A DNA stretch of 64,000 nt from Microbulbifer sp. Q7 (GTDB lineage: Bacteria > Pseudomonadota > Gammaproteobacteria > Pseudomonadales > Cellvibrionaceae): positions 1,644,501 through 1,708,500 of the forward strand of contig NZ_LROY01000002.1 in NCBI RefSeq assembly GCF_001639145.1. The letters run 5' to 3'. This document shows positions 29,314 to 38,416 of this stretch, piece after piece. The notes below the pieces were generated by a model that saw only the letters and a program-made list of their open reading frames with translations, was not told the origin of the DNA and ran no database searches. A program made the translations under genes and the position numbers. Numbering within the stretch: the stretch's first letter is position 1; each line of letters opens with the position of its first letter.

Positions 29314-29343
29314 GGAGGGCCACCATAAATATGGCAGCCCTCC
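29314..29343 (-). terminator. Hairpin between receptor and halogenase genes
   Basis: GGAGGGC / GCCCTCC with an inner CCATA / TATGG stem lies 31 bp after the receptor stop; TTGTTTT follows on the minus strand. It is probably a partial terminator lowering downstream expression relative to the receptor. Confidence 0.55.
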
Positions 29344-29373
29344 CTGGTACTACATCGACAATACAATCCCTAC

Positions 29374-32154
29374 TTAAAACTTGGCGCGTACGCCGATGTT
29401 ATAGCGGGCTCCGTATTGTTGAGCACTCACGAGCTGGTTGGCGAAACGGCCGTGGCGACGGATAGTCTCCTCGGTGATGTTTAGGCCTTCCACAAAGACG
29501 GAAATGTCTTCCGTTACCGCATAGCTGGCATTCAGGTCCCACTGGCCATAGGCTTCGGTAAACACCGGCTGACCGCCAATCTGGGATTGACGCGTGTCCA
29601 GCAGGAAGTCATCGCGCCAGTTGTAGGCCAGACGAGCCTGCAAGGCATCTTTCTCATAGAAGCCAATCAGGTTGGCAGAATCGCTCATGCCGGTCAGTGC
29701 CACCGAGTTTTGGTTGTCGAATACATCGTATTCAACATCGCCATCCACTAAAGTGAAGTTTGCGATGGCCCCGAAGCCAGAGTCGCCGAACATATGCTGA
29801 ACAGCCACTTCCCAACCGTAAACCTCGGCCTCTTCAAGGTTGCCTGGCGTTGCAACGCTCCAGGTAATCACCGGGTCACTGGCGGTGTTTAGACAAGCGG
29901 TGTTGGCGCCGGTGGAGTCCGGGCAACCTGGGCGCGGATTAGCGCTTGGGTCGGTAATCGGGTTGCCGTCAACATCGTAAATTACCCGCTCTTCCGTTGT
30001 AGCACCGATAAAGTTCTCAACGTACTTCTTGAAGTAACCGACAGATGCGTAGCTACCTTCTCCGTAGTAGTACTCGACAGAGAGATCGAAGTTGTCTGAG
30101 GTGATCGGCAGCAGTCCCGGATTACCCTGAGAGGCATTGAATGGACCACCCGGACGGGATACATCCAGTGAAGTGGACGGGAACATCGCCGAAATATCCG
30201 CACGGCTCAGGGTGCGGCTATACGAAGCACGCGCGACCAAGTCTTCATTCAGATCAATGCTGGCATCCACATTTGGCAGGAAGCGGGTGTAGGCCCCGTC
30301 GAGGGTGTCGGCACTCGGCATGTCATCATTAACTTCACGTAACTCTTCCACATGCCAGTAACTCAGGCCAACAATACCGTTCTGGATAGAGGTGCCCGAC
30401 ACATCCGTATCTTCAAAGCGCAGGCCGGTATTCAAGCGTACCGGGTAGCTATTGAATTCGGTTTCGAAATCCAGTGCCACAAAAGCGGCCAGGGTTTCCT
30501 CACTCACTTTGTCGAAAGTCGGCGTGGCTTCGTAGTAGTCTCCGTTGGCTCTCACGGCATCGATAAAATCGGACGCTTCATAGTCTGCCAGCAAGGGGAA
30601 CAGGCCACTGTTATTGCCCATTTGATCGCCGAAATCACCGCGATTTTCGAAGCCAATGCCGAGTGCCGCGAGGTCACCCAGATCGACAAAGGCAAAGGAG
30701 CCACTTTCAAATACGTCTACCTGGTAGTCGGTAGTCGCAACGCCAAAGCGGATGGCTTTCAGTGCACCATCGTCGATATTTTCCCAAGTACCACTCAGCT
30801 GGAATTGCTGGATGCTGTTCTCAATCTCGTAGCCCCGTTCCTGGAACAGGTCAGACACGATATTTTGCGGCGCGAAAGCACCACCTGCGAGAGCGGAATC
30901 GTCAAAACTGATGCCCGGCAGGCCGCTGCTGCTGGAGAAATCTGCGACCACATCCACCATTTTGCCCGGGTTTTTGGTATTGGCAATGGTCTCTGCGGGA
31001 AGACCGCCTGGCTGGGAATGGGAAGTGGAGTCATGGAAGTCCAGGGCAAAGCTCAGACTGTCCGTCGCTTCCCATTCCACATTGAGGCCAACCGAGTCAT
31101 TCTCGGTTACGAACTGGTAGTCCCAAGCCCAGAAGTTCAGCTCATCATTCTGCACACTGGGATTGATCACGGTGCCGTTACTGTCGGCCACACCACTCGA
31201 CGTATCGAACCACACGCTGGTTCGGTTCATGGAGATCTGCTCGTCGTAACGAGACGCGGTGTAATCCAGGGTCGCGGTTACATTTTCCACCGGCGCAAAT
31301 TGCACCACCAGCTGGCCATTCTGGCGCTCGCGCTGATGGTCGGATACATTTACATCAAAGGTCCAGGGTGCCCAGTAGGTGCCCTCCGGGTTTTTGTTGC
31401 GATCGATGGCCGATGTGTCTGCAGTACCGTAGTTCGGTACCCACGCCTGGGTGCCCACGCCTTCGCTGCGGCTGTCACGCTCGGCATGAGAAACAGCCAG
31501 CAACACGCCGAGTTTGTCCTCGAAGAAAGTACCACTCACCATACTGGCAAATTCGGGCGTGACGGTGTCTCCCTTTTCAACACTGGTATCCACGACGCCT
31601 TTCACACTTGCGCTGGCAACGAATCCGTCGTGGTCAAACGGGCGTGCCGTTTTGATATTAATGGTGGATCCGATACCACCGGAATACACATCCGCCTTAC
31701 CGGTTTTGTAAACCTCAACGCCACTTACACTCTCCGCAGAAATTTCGGCGAATTTGAAGCTACGGGTAATACCTTCCGACTGCAGTGCAGAGGAGTTCGG
31801 CATCTGGCGACCGTTCAGGGTCACCAGATTGTAGTTGGGACCAAAGCCGCGCACGGTAACTTTGTTACCTTCGTTATTGCTGCGGTCAATGGACACGCCG
31901 GTGATCCGCTGCAGAGATTCTGCGAGGTTGGTATCTGGGAACTTGCCAATGTCTTCCGCAGAAATCGCGTCTACCACACCGGAGGAATCACGCTTGATAT
32001 CCATAGCATTGGTCAGGGACTGGCGAATGCCCGTCACGGAGACTTCTTCCAATGTGCTACTGCCGGCTTCTTGGGCAAAAGCGCTCGCAGAAGCGGCGGT
32101 AATCACTGCGGCGGACAAGGCGCTCAGGGTAAAGCGCTTGTTATAGATAGGCAT
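29374..32154 (-). CDS. TonB-dependent outer-membrane receptor with halogenase/SapC partners
   Basis: The 926-residue receptor has a signal peptide (about 1-28, ending SASAFAQE), a TonB box region (EEVSVTGIRQS), a plug domain (NLAESLQRITGVSIDR, VTVRGFGPNYNLVTLNGRQMP) and a beta-barrel ending YNIGVRAKF. This is the sugar-transporting TonB-receptor type common in Cellvibrionales and Xanthomonadales. ATG 32154 is chosen for GGAGAG upstream and the good signal peptide; upstream in-frame starts lack both. A promoter-like TTGACA-N17-CAGGAT and the shared operator lie upstream. Probable uptake of agar or porphyran oligosaccharides. Confidence 0.88.
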   Translation of the reverse strand: MPIYNKRFTLSALSAAVITAASASAFAQEAGSSTLEEVSVTGIRQSLTNAMDIKRDSSGVVDAISAEDIGKFPDTNLAESLQRITGVSIDRSNNEGNKVTVRGFGPNYNLVTLNGRQMPNSSALQSEGITRSFKFAEISAESVSGVEVYKTGKADVYSGGIGSTINIKTARPFDHDGFVASASVKGVVDTSVEKGDTVTPEFASMVSGTFFEDKLGVLLAVSHAERDSRSEGVGTQAWVPNYGTADTSAIDRNKNPEGTYWAPWTFDVNVSDHQRERQNGQLVVQFAPVENVTATLDYTASRYDEQISMNRTSVWFDTSSGVADSNGTVINPSVQNDELNFWAWDYQFVTENDSVGLNVEWEATDSLSFALDFHDSTSHSQPGGLPAETIANTKNPGKMVDVVADFSSSSGLPGISFDDSALAGGAFAPQNIVSDLFQERGYEIENSIQQFQLSGTWENIDDGALKAIRFGVATTDYQVDVFESGSFAFVDLGDLAALGIGFENRGDFGDQMGNNSGLFPLLADYEASDFIDAVRANGDYYEATPTFDKVSEETLAAFVALDFETEFNSYPVRLNTGLRFEDTDVSGTSIQNGIVGLSYWHVEELREVNDDMPSADTLDGAYTRFLPNVDASIDLNEDLVARASYSRTLSRADISAMFPSTSLDVSRPGGPFNASQGNPGLLPITSDNFDLSVEYYYGEGSYASVGYFKKYVENFIGATTEERVIYDVDGNPITDPSANPRPGCPDSTGANTACLNTASDPVITWSVATPGNLEEAEVYGWEVAVQHMFGDSGFGAIANFTLVDGDVEYDVFDNQNSVALTGMSDSANLIGFYEKDALQARLAYNWRDDFLLDTRQSQIGGQPVFTEAYGQWDLNASYAVTEDISVFVEGLNITEETIRRHGRFANQLVSAQQYGARYNIGVRAKF

Positions 32155-32306
32155 GGATGCTCTCTCTCCATCTGTAGGCTCGATGCTCAGACTGCACACC
32201 AAAGCGGTGACCAAGATTCGAGCGTTTTTCATTATTGAGTTGAACCTTACTGAACAGCCCAGCACAGTGGTTATTTATTGCCCACCCACGCCAGCCTGCA
32301 ATCGCC

Positions 32307-32353
32307 ATCCTGTGCGCCGCCTCGAGCAATGTCAATAGTTAATTGTTGACAAT
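32307..32353 (-). promoter_or_regulatory. Candidate promoter and operator of the 29.4-32.2 kb receptor operon
   Basis: On the minus strand the operator ATTGTCAACAAT (32353-32342) is followed, seven bases after its TTGTNNACAA core, by TTGACA (32335-32330), a 17-bp spacer and CAGGAT (32312-32307). The -35 element overlaps a degenerate second operator copy at a 14-bp offset. Confidence 0.5.
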
Positions 32354-32432
32354 AGGGGTGCGCGTCGCCCCCCTCTCAGGCTCGAATCCTATACTCTGAG
32401 GCAAACACGGGTTAAAACTGGCAGAACTACCA

Positions 32433-33056
32433 ATGACAAGACGTTTTCTAGGACTGTGGCTGACATTGTTTGCGGGGTATGTAATGGCGACAGAGGAACC
32501 GCAATACACGGTGACTGAGAAGGCTGAACCGTTCGAGCTGCGCACCTACCAGCCACGCATCGTGGCGGAGGTGGTGGTGAGCGGCACCATGGACGAGGCG
32601 TCGGGCAAGGGATTTCGCCTGCTGGCAAACTACATCTTTGGCAATAACACGGCGCGCAGTGGCGGCAGCCAGAAGATTGATATGACCGCGCCGGTGGGTA
32701 TGGAGCCACAGTCAGAAAAGATCAGCATGACGGCACCGGTCAGCATGCAGGAGAGCGACGGCCGCTGGCGTGTTTCGTTCGTCATGCCCAGCAGTTACAC
32801 CATGGATTCCCTGCCCCGCCCGAATAATGCCGCGGTTTCCATTCGCGAGATTCCCGAAACCCACTACGCGGTCATCCGCTTCTCCGGACTGACGGGCGCG
32901 AAACGGGTTGCAGAAAAAACGGCAGACTTGCAGGCATGGCTGCAGCAAAAGGGGCTAAACGCAACCGGCGCACCAGAGATGGCCCGTTACAACCCGCCGT
33001 GGACACTGCCGTTCTTGCGCAGAAATGAAATCATGGTGCAATATCAGCCGCAGTAG
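32433..33056 (+). CDS. Exported SOUL-family haem-binding protein
   Basis: The 207-residue protein has a signal peptide (about 1-19) and a SOUL/HEBP domain: PFELRTYQPRIVAEV, a RLLANYIFGNN block, paired MTAPV motifs and the end block YNPPWTLPFLRRNEIMV. SOUL proteins bind haem or porphyrins; the bacterial role is unclear. It stands alone, divergent to the receptor operon, outside the agar regulon as far as can be seen. Confidence 0.88.
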   Translation: MTRRFLGLWLTLFAGYVMATEEPQYTVTEKAEPFELRTYQPRIVAEVVVSGTMDEASGKGFRLLANYIFGNNTARSGGSQKIDMTAPVGMEPQSEKISMTAPVSMQESDGRWRVSFVMPSSYTMDSLPRPNNAAVSIREIPETHYAVIRFSGLTGAKRVAEKTADLQAWLQQKGLNATGAPEMARYNPPWTLPFLRRNEIMVQYQPQ

Positions 33057-33129
33057 CGCCAAGCCTCCATCCCGGCACATTCGTCAGGCGCGTTACACCC
33101 CATAACGACTAGATAATAATGGAGCGGGA

Positions 33130-33729
33130 ATGCCTGAAAAAACATGGGACGATTACGCCGAGAGCTGGGACAGCAATAACGCGGTGATCGACTATGCGAA
33201 CCATGCCTTCGAGTCCCTCGCACCGGTGCTGGCAGCGATCGGTGATGGAACGGCCCGAGTACTGGATTTTGGTTGCGGCACCGGACTGTTGACGGAGAAA
33301 CTCTCACCGCGAGTCGGCCGTATCGTTGCGCTCGACCCCTCCGAGAAGATGATCTCGGTGCTGGAAGGCAAACAGCTGGGTAACATTGAGACGATTCAAT
33401 CAATGCTATCGCCAGACCTCATCAGCATCGATTCGCGATTGCACAATCGGTTCGACCTGATTGTTGCCTCTTCCGCGCTCGCCTTTGTGCCGGACTACCC
33501 GCACACCGTCCACTTGCTGGCGTCCCTGCTCAAGGACAATGGCTACCTGGTGCAATGGGACTGGCTACTGGAAGATGGGGGCACGGGCCCAGGGTTTACC
33601 GAAGCACAGCTGCACACCGCCTTTGAGCAAGCGCAACTCACCGACATTCAGGTAACCCGGCCTTTCAGTATGCAAATGGAAGGCACTCGTCTGCCGGTGG
33701 TGATGGCTGTGGGCAGAAACCGTCGCTGA
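33130..33729 (+). CDS. Class I SAM-dependent methyltransferase
   Basis: The 199-residue Rossmann methyltransferase has motif I VLDFGCGTGLL, an acidic residue in IVALDPSEKM and motif IV FDLIVASSALAF. It is a small cytoplasmic enzyme whose substrate is not deducible. It lies 73 bp after the SOUL gene on the same strand and converges on the BLUF gene. Confidence 0.8.
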   Translation: MPEKTWDDYAESWDSNNAVIDYANHAFESLAPVLAAIGDGTARVLDFGCGTGLLTEKLSPRVGRIVALDPSEKMISVLEGKQLGNIETIQSMLSPDLISIDSRLHNRFDLIVASSALAFVPDYPHTVHLLASLLKDNGYLVQWDWLLEDGGTGPGFTEAQLHTAFEQAQLTDIQVTRPFSMQMEGTRLPVVMAVGRNRR

Positions 33730-33733
33730 AGTG

Positions 33734-33769
33734 CGGCCGGGCCATAATAAAACCCCCTGCTCCCGGCCG
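33734..33769. terminator. Hairpin between convergent methyltransferase and BLUF genes
   Basis: CGGCCGGG / CCCGGCCG, an 8-bp stem with a 20-base loop, fills the 45-bp gap between two convergent stop codons. No T-run of note. Confidence 0.5.
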
Positions 33770-33774
33770 AACAA

Positions 33775-34266
33775 TCAACCAAATAATCTGCGCAACCAGA
33801 GTGGCCCAAAACCGGTTTTTTGCACTTGGCCACCCACATCGCCCTGCTGCTGAAACAGTGCGACCAGGGCCTCCGCTTCCTCTTCCTGAAACTTGAGCGG
33901 CTCAAAGCGCTGGTAACTGCGCGCGCGGATAAACTGTCGCACTGCCTCTTCCGCGGGCACGTATTTCATCGACCAGTCGGCAAACAGGCGTTTGGGCACC
34001 GTTTTCAGTGAAAGGATAGTCACCTCACTGTGGCGGGAATCCGCGGTAATGCGCTGGTAGGTCCGGTTTACGGCGACGCGATCGCCCTCCAGCGCCTGAA
34101 AGAAGTAACCATCGCCAAAATACAACACCCCACCAATATTGGCTTCGGTATTGTTTTTTCGGCTTTGCATCAGGATGCGCCCCACCGATGGCTCAACCCC
34201 CTGCTGAACCGGCGCGGGCGCAAACGCGGCGCGGCTGGCGTACACCAGTCGAATCAATTCACTCAT
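33775..34266 (-). CDS. BLUF-domain blue-light sensor
   Basis: The 163-residue protein has an N-terminal BLUF domain (about 1-95): LVYASRA with the flavin-proximal Tyr9, Asn39 in the KNNTEANIGGVL block and Gln57 in YFFQALEG. These Tyr, Asn and Gln residues form the photo-switching hydrogen-bond network around FAD. The C-terminal 65 residues are charged and helical with no recognised output domain, so it is a short BLUF protein acting through a partner. A diguanylate cyclase gene lies 2.6 kb away, but linkage is not shown. Confidence 0.88.
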   Translation of the reverse strand: MSELIRLVYASRAAFAPAPVQQGVEPSVGRILMQSRKNNTEANIGGVLYFGDGYFFQALEGDRVAVNRTYQRITADSRHSEVTILSLKTVPKRLFADWSMKYVPAEEAVRQFIRARSYQRFEPLKFQEEEAEALVALFQQQGDVGGQVQKTGFGPLWLRRLFG

Positions 34267-34370
34267 ATCAATACGTCACTGCAGCTGTAGTTACTCGCAA
34301 TGAGTACGCACCAATCCATCCGTTGGATCAGTGGCGCCGCCTATCCATACAAACTTGACCTGCTACAGGC

Positions 34371-36212
34371 TTAGCCTGCCGCGCTCACCTCTGCGCCGGA
34401 GGATGGCACCTGCGGTGCCTCCGGGGCAATCAGACTCACGACCTGCCAATCCGCACCGAGTTCAAACTCATGGGAAACGGTATTGATATGGATCTTGCCA
34501 CGTGGATCGACCGCATACAGGCGCGTTGCGCGGTTGCCATAGGTTTCTTTGTAATCGTCAATGGTGAATTCATCGGTCAGGCGCGTCGTGCGGATGGTTG
34601 CGCCCTTGGCTACCAGGCTCGCGAGGCGGCCGTAGGTGGCGTTTTCGGAGAATAGCTCCAGCTTTTTCGCATACTCCTCCGATACTTTATGGCTGGCCCT
34701 GCCCTCCTGCGCACTGTCGCTTAACCCGAGCACGGAGCCATCCCCCAGCACATGCTCAAAGTGATACGCCACCAGCGGGTTCAGTTGGCGGTAAGGCGAG
34801 AGCACGAGTACCTTGCCGGTGCTGGACAAGTCCATAGTCAGGCTGGCGTGTTCCGAGATGGGGTTGCCGTAATAGGTCGGGATGTTTGCCATGCGCGCCT
34901 CACGGATGGCATCCCAGTTGGTGTCGGCAATACGGACCGGCACGCCCTTATCCATCAGGTCTTTCGCCAGCAGGCGGGCGAACCTGCCACCACCGAAAAT
35001 CAGAAATCCATTCGGGTAAGGCGCCCGCACGTCCAGCAATTTTGCGACGGTTTTCGACGTCAGGCTCTGGATCACCACGGTAGCAATGATGACGAGAAAC
35101 ACCATCGGCACCAGTAATTCCGACTTGGGCAAACCAAAGGATTCCATCTTCAGGGCGAACAGCGCAGAAACTGCAGCGGCCACGATGCCCCGCGGGGCAA
35201 TCCAGCTCAACATGGCCAGCTCACGCCAGTTAAGCCCCGAGCCCGGCGCCGACAGAAACACCGAGAGCGGGCGGGCGATGTACAAGATGGCACCCAGGAC
35301 CAACAGCGCTCCCCACCCCAACTGGGCGAGGGTGAACAACTCCAGCCGCGCAGCCAGTAATATGAACAGGGCCGAAATCAGCAGGACGCTGAGGGTTTCC
35401 TTGAACTCGAGAATATCGTCGACGTCGAGGCCTTTCATGTTGGCCATCCAGATGCCCATCACAGTGACCGTGAGCAGACCGGATTCGTGGGCCATCAAGT
35501 CGGAGGCCGCGTAAGCACCAAGCATCAAAGTGAGCACGGCGGTATTGCGCAGGTAGTGTGGCACCCAGTTATTGCGCAACAGGGTGCCGAGGAAATGCCC
35601 CATCATGGCACCGAGGCCAAAGCCGATGAGCACCACCTTCAGCAGCAGGATCAGCGAATGCTCAAACGGATTTTGTGCAGCGACGATATATTCGTAGACC
35701 AACACTGCCAGCAGTGCGCCGATAGGGTCAATGACGATGCCTTCCCAACGCAGTATGTTGGAGATCCGCGCATTCGGACGCACGGTGCGCAACATCGGCA
35801 CGATGACCGTAGGCCCGGTCACCGTAACAATGGCACCAAACAAGGCGGCCAGTTGCAGGGGCATACCAAGCACGTAATAGGCGGCCGGGGTGGCGATCAA
35901 CCAGGTAACCAGGGCACCCAAAGTACACAGATTGCGCACCATGCTGCCGTGCCCGGCGAGATCGGATAGCTTGAGGGTAAGCGCACCCTCGAACAGGATG
36001 ATGGCCACGGCCAGCGAAACCAGTGGGAACAGTAAATCGCCGAACAGCGCATCCGGATCGAGAACCCCGGTGATGGGCCCCAGCAGCAGCCCTGCCAACA
36101 ACAGGGGCAGGATCGCCGGCAGCCGGAGCTTGAAGGCCGCAAACTGGCACGCAATCGAGACGATCCCAACCATGACCAGAACTGCCATGGGATTCGAGAG
36201 GAAGGGTTCCAT
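34371..36212 (-). CDS. Monovalent cation:proton antiporter with TrkA-N-like domain
   Basis: The 613-residue inner-membrane protein has about 12-13 hydrophobic segments (residues 1-395). Features typical of CPA-family exchangers are PAILPLLLAGLLLGP, VTVTGPTVIVP, WEGIVIDPIGA and the conserved WIAPRGIVAAAVSALFAL. A cytoplasmic nucleotide-binding TrkA-N-like domain follows (FLIFGGGRFARLLAKDL, about 405-520) and a final small beta-rich region. It exports Na+ or K+ in exchange for protons, useful to a marine bacterium. It is a single gene, unrelated to the polysaccharide loci. Confidence 0.88.
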   Translation of the reverse strand: MEPFLSNPMAVLVMVGIVSIACQFAAFKLRLPAILPLLLAGLLLGPITGVLDPDALFGDLLFPLVSLAVAIILFEGALTLKLSDLAGHGSMVRNLCTLGALVTWLIATPAAYYVLGMPLQLAALFGAIVTVTGPTVIVPMLRTVRPNARISNILRWEGIVIDPIGALLAVLVYEYIVAAQNPFEHSLILLLKVVLIGFGLGAMMGHFLGTLLRNNWVPHYLRNTAVLTLMLGAYAASDLMAHESGLLTVTVMGIWMANMKGLDVDDILEFKETLSVLLISALFILLAARLELFTLAQLGWGALLVLGAILYIARPLSVFLSAPGSGLNWRELAMLSWIAPRGIVAAAVSALFALKMESFGLPKSELLVPMVFLVIIATVVIQSLTSKTVAKLLDVRAPYPNGFLIFGGGRFARLLAKDLMDKGVPVRIADTNWDAIREARMANIPTYYGNPISEHASLTMDLSSTGKVLVLSPYRQLNPLVAYHFEHVLGDGSVLGLSDSAQEGRASHKVSEEYAKKLELFSENATYGRLASLVAKGATIRTTRLTDEFTIDDYKETYGNRATRLYAVDPRGKIHINTVSHEFELGADWQVVSLIAPEAPQVPSSGAEVSAAG

Positions 36213-36447
36213 AAAAGATCTTTACCAATTGCGTTGGGGTCGGGGTTGGGTTGGTGTGCAGGCGGCCAGCTCGGGCAGCGTATCGCACAGCACACCCTCA
36301 ATAAGAATACCAGAGTATCAACGTGCGCCATGGCGCCGCACTTCCCCGCGGTTCACTCGACCGCCAGGACATCACAAAGGTCAAACACCCGGTTAAAAAA
36401 CACGTAAAATGGTCACTCTAGTCCTCCTCAAGATAGCGAGCTGAACC

Positions 36448-36834
36448 ATGAGTACCGACGACCTGAAAGCAATCCTCGACCTGGACTGTGAAGCCCGCTA
36501 CGAATACTTCCTGGACCTGGTGGGTGAGGAGCGCGAGATATGGATCCTGATCAACCGGGATGAGCACTTCCTCAAGTTGCACTCGGAGGACCAGGGCGGC
36601 TTTGAATACCTGCCGATCTGGCCCAGCACCGAGTTTGCCGAGGCGTTTGCCACGGAGGATAGCGAGCTGCAACCGCGCAGCGTTCCCCTGCCCCAGTTTC
36701 TGAACCGCTGGCTTCCGGGGCTGGAAAAAGACGGCATCGACATCGGTGTTTTCCCCGGCTCGGATGAAAGCGTGTGGATTACCGGGCCCAACGATCTCGG
36801 AAACGACCTGAGAGAGGAACTGAACCGCTTCTGA
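36448..36834 (+). CDS. DUF2750 family protein
   Basis: The 128-residue cytoplasmic protein has the DUF2750 pattern: an N-terminal helix ending YEYFLDLVGEEREIWIL, then LPIWPSTEFAEAFA and FLNRWLPGLEKDGIDIGVFPG. Function unknown for the family. The region 36213-36447 upstream contains no other gene. Confidence 0.82.
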   Translation: MSTDDLKAILDLDCEARYEYFLDLVGEEREIWILINRDEHFLKLHSEDQGGFEYLPIWPSTEFAEAFATEDSELQPRSVPLPQFLNRWLPGLEKDGIDIGVFPGSDESVWITGPNDLGNDLREELNRF

Positions 36835-36901
36835 TCGCGCGGGAGACTTGCGCCAAGCTGCGGCGTGGTGCGCGATTCTGGTTTTGCCTATCGATTGTTA
36901 T

Positions 36902-38068
36902 CTATCCGGCGACCAGCTCGGCTCTCTTGTCACCGACCAGCTGGCCGGATCTCTGGCAATAGAAGTGGTACTGGTTGCGGCCGTGGTTTTTTGCCATATA
37001 CAGGGCAGTATCCGCATTTTCGATCAGGCTCTCCGGCTTGGCTGGAAACTCCCCTTGCACAGTCGTTCCCCCAATGCTGACCGTCACCAGCTCGCCGCCA
37101 TCCACCCGGCCCGCGTGGGGAATAGCGCTCTCGCGAATCGCCCGCTGAATCCGCTCCACCACATTGTTGAGCCCGGCCATATCGGTGTTCGGCAACAGCA
37201 GTGCAAACTCTTCCCCCCCGTAGCGGGCAATCAGCTCCCCACTACGCCGGAGACACCCGGCAATGGCATCACTCACCAACCGCAGACAATGATCACCAGA
37301 TACATGCCCATAATGATCGTTATAGGCCTTGAAGTGATCGATATCCAGCAGCAAGAGAGACAATGGCTGGTCATGGCGAGCAGCCCGGTCCAGCTCTTTT
37401 TGCAGGGCCTCATCAAAATGGCGCCGATTGGCGAGCCCGGTCAGGCCATCCAGCTGCGACAGCGCTCGCAACTGAATATTCAATTCAATCGCACGCACAA
37501 TAGACCGGTATACCGGCGCCGATGCGAGCAAGATCACCGCGCCGTATAGAAACAATGCCGCGGCCAGGATCCGTGCGCGATCGCCACCGTCGAGGAGCAA
37601 AAGCAATATGCCAGGCACCACCACCGGCATAAAAAACGAGAGCAGTGTTTTCGGGTGCGAAGCATATCCCACCACTGCACAGGCACTCAGTCCCATCACC
37701 CACAGGCACACCACAGACAGGAAGAATGGATCCCCGGCGGGGACAAATGCTACCCAGGCCATGCCGTACAGGCTTCCCTGCAGCGCCGCCATCACTGCAA
37801 AGTAGAGACCCCAGCGTTCACACTGGGCAATATCGTTTTCATGCCGTCGATAGCGGAAATACAGCGGCACCCGAGCGATAGAAACGGCCGTGAGTAGCGT
37901 CAGCCACAGCAGCAGTAATAGAGAAGAGGCCACATCCCAGAAGCTCGCAACCAGCAGAGTACCGGCAATCGGGTGGCTTATCGCAAGTGTCCACGTGTGC
38001 TGGTACACGTTGGCTATTTTTTGGGCTTGCACCTGTTGCCGAAGGCTGGGCTTTTGTGCGGTCATCAT
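36902..38068 (-). CDS. Membrane diguanylate cyclase (GGDEF)
   Basis: The 388-residue protein has an N-terminal membrane region of about six helices (residues 25-200) and a C-terminal GGDEF domain (about 210-380) with LDGLTGLANRRHF, LLLDIDHFKAYNDHYGH and the active site RYGGEEF. It should make cyclic di-GMP. The usual RxxD inhibitory site reads RSGE here, so product inhibition may be weakened. The membrane part resembles MASE-type sensor regions but is not assignable. It converges on DUF2750. Confidence 0.85.
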   Translation of the reverse strand: MMTAQKPSLRQQVQAQKIANVYQHTWTLAISHPIAGTLLVASFWDVASSLLLLLWLTLLTAVSIARVPLYFRYRRHENDIAQCERWGLYFAVMAALQGSLYGMAWVAFVPAGDPFFLSVVCLWVMGLSACAVVGYASHPKTLLSFFMPVVVPGILLLLLDGGDRARILAAALFLYGAVILLASAPVYRSIVRAIELNIQLRALSQLDGLTGLANRRHFDEALQKELDRAARHDQPLSLLLLDIDHFKAYNDHYGHVSGDHCLRLVSDAIAGCLRRSGELIARYGGEEFALLLPNTDMAGLNNVVERIQRAIRESAIPHAGRVDGGELVTVSIGGTTVQGEFPAKPESLIENADTALYMAKNHGRNQYHFYCQRSGQLVGDKRAELVAG

Positions 38069-38416
38069 TGGCTATTTTTGTAGAGCTGGGCACGAATTGT
38101 CGTGATCTTGCTGGTTTAGTTCAAGTTTTGTGTTTGTGGGAGCGCGCAGCAAACAGGGTATCCCGCTCGCGCAAGCCGTCAGCGAAAACCACTGAGCCCG
38201 ATTTGCCCGGCCAACAAGGGCATCGCCCAGGGCAGCCAAATCCACTAAGATTGCCGATGCAAACACCCGGCCATGGGGAAAACTCCATGATCCGCGATCG
38301 CGCTTTCCCTTGCTTCCAGCCGCTGGCCGTAAGTCATAAACGCGCCGTTTCACTGAGTGACCCAGGTTAAACAGGTATAAAAATTGTCCAGCACCGGAAT
38401 AATAAATCCGAGCCTA
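38069..38416. other. Intergenic gap without a recognised gene
   Basis: 348 bp between divergent genes for the diguanylate cyclase and the AraC-type regulator. No convincing coding frame, operator palindrome, RNA gene or strong promoter was recognised. Confidence 0.5.

Noticed and set aside
30352..32238. 628-codon open frame antisense to the second TonB receptor
   Set aside because: The receptor on the other strand has clear signal, plug and barrel features; the antisense frame has no recognisable domain and is His/Val-rich as expected for a shadow.
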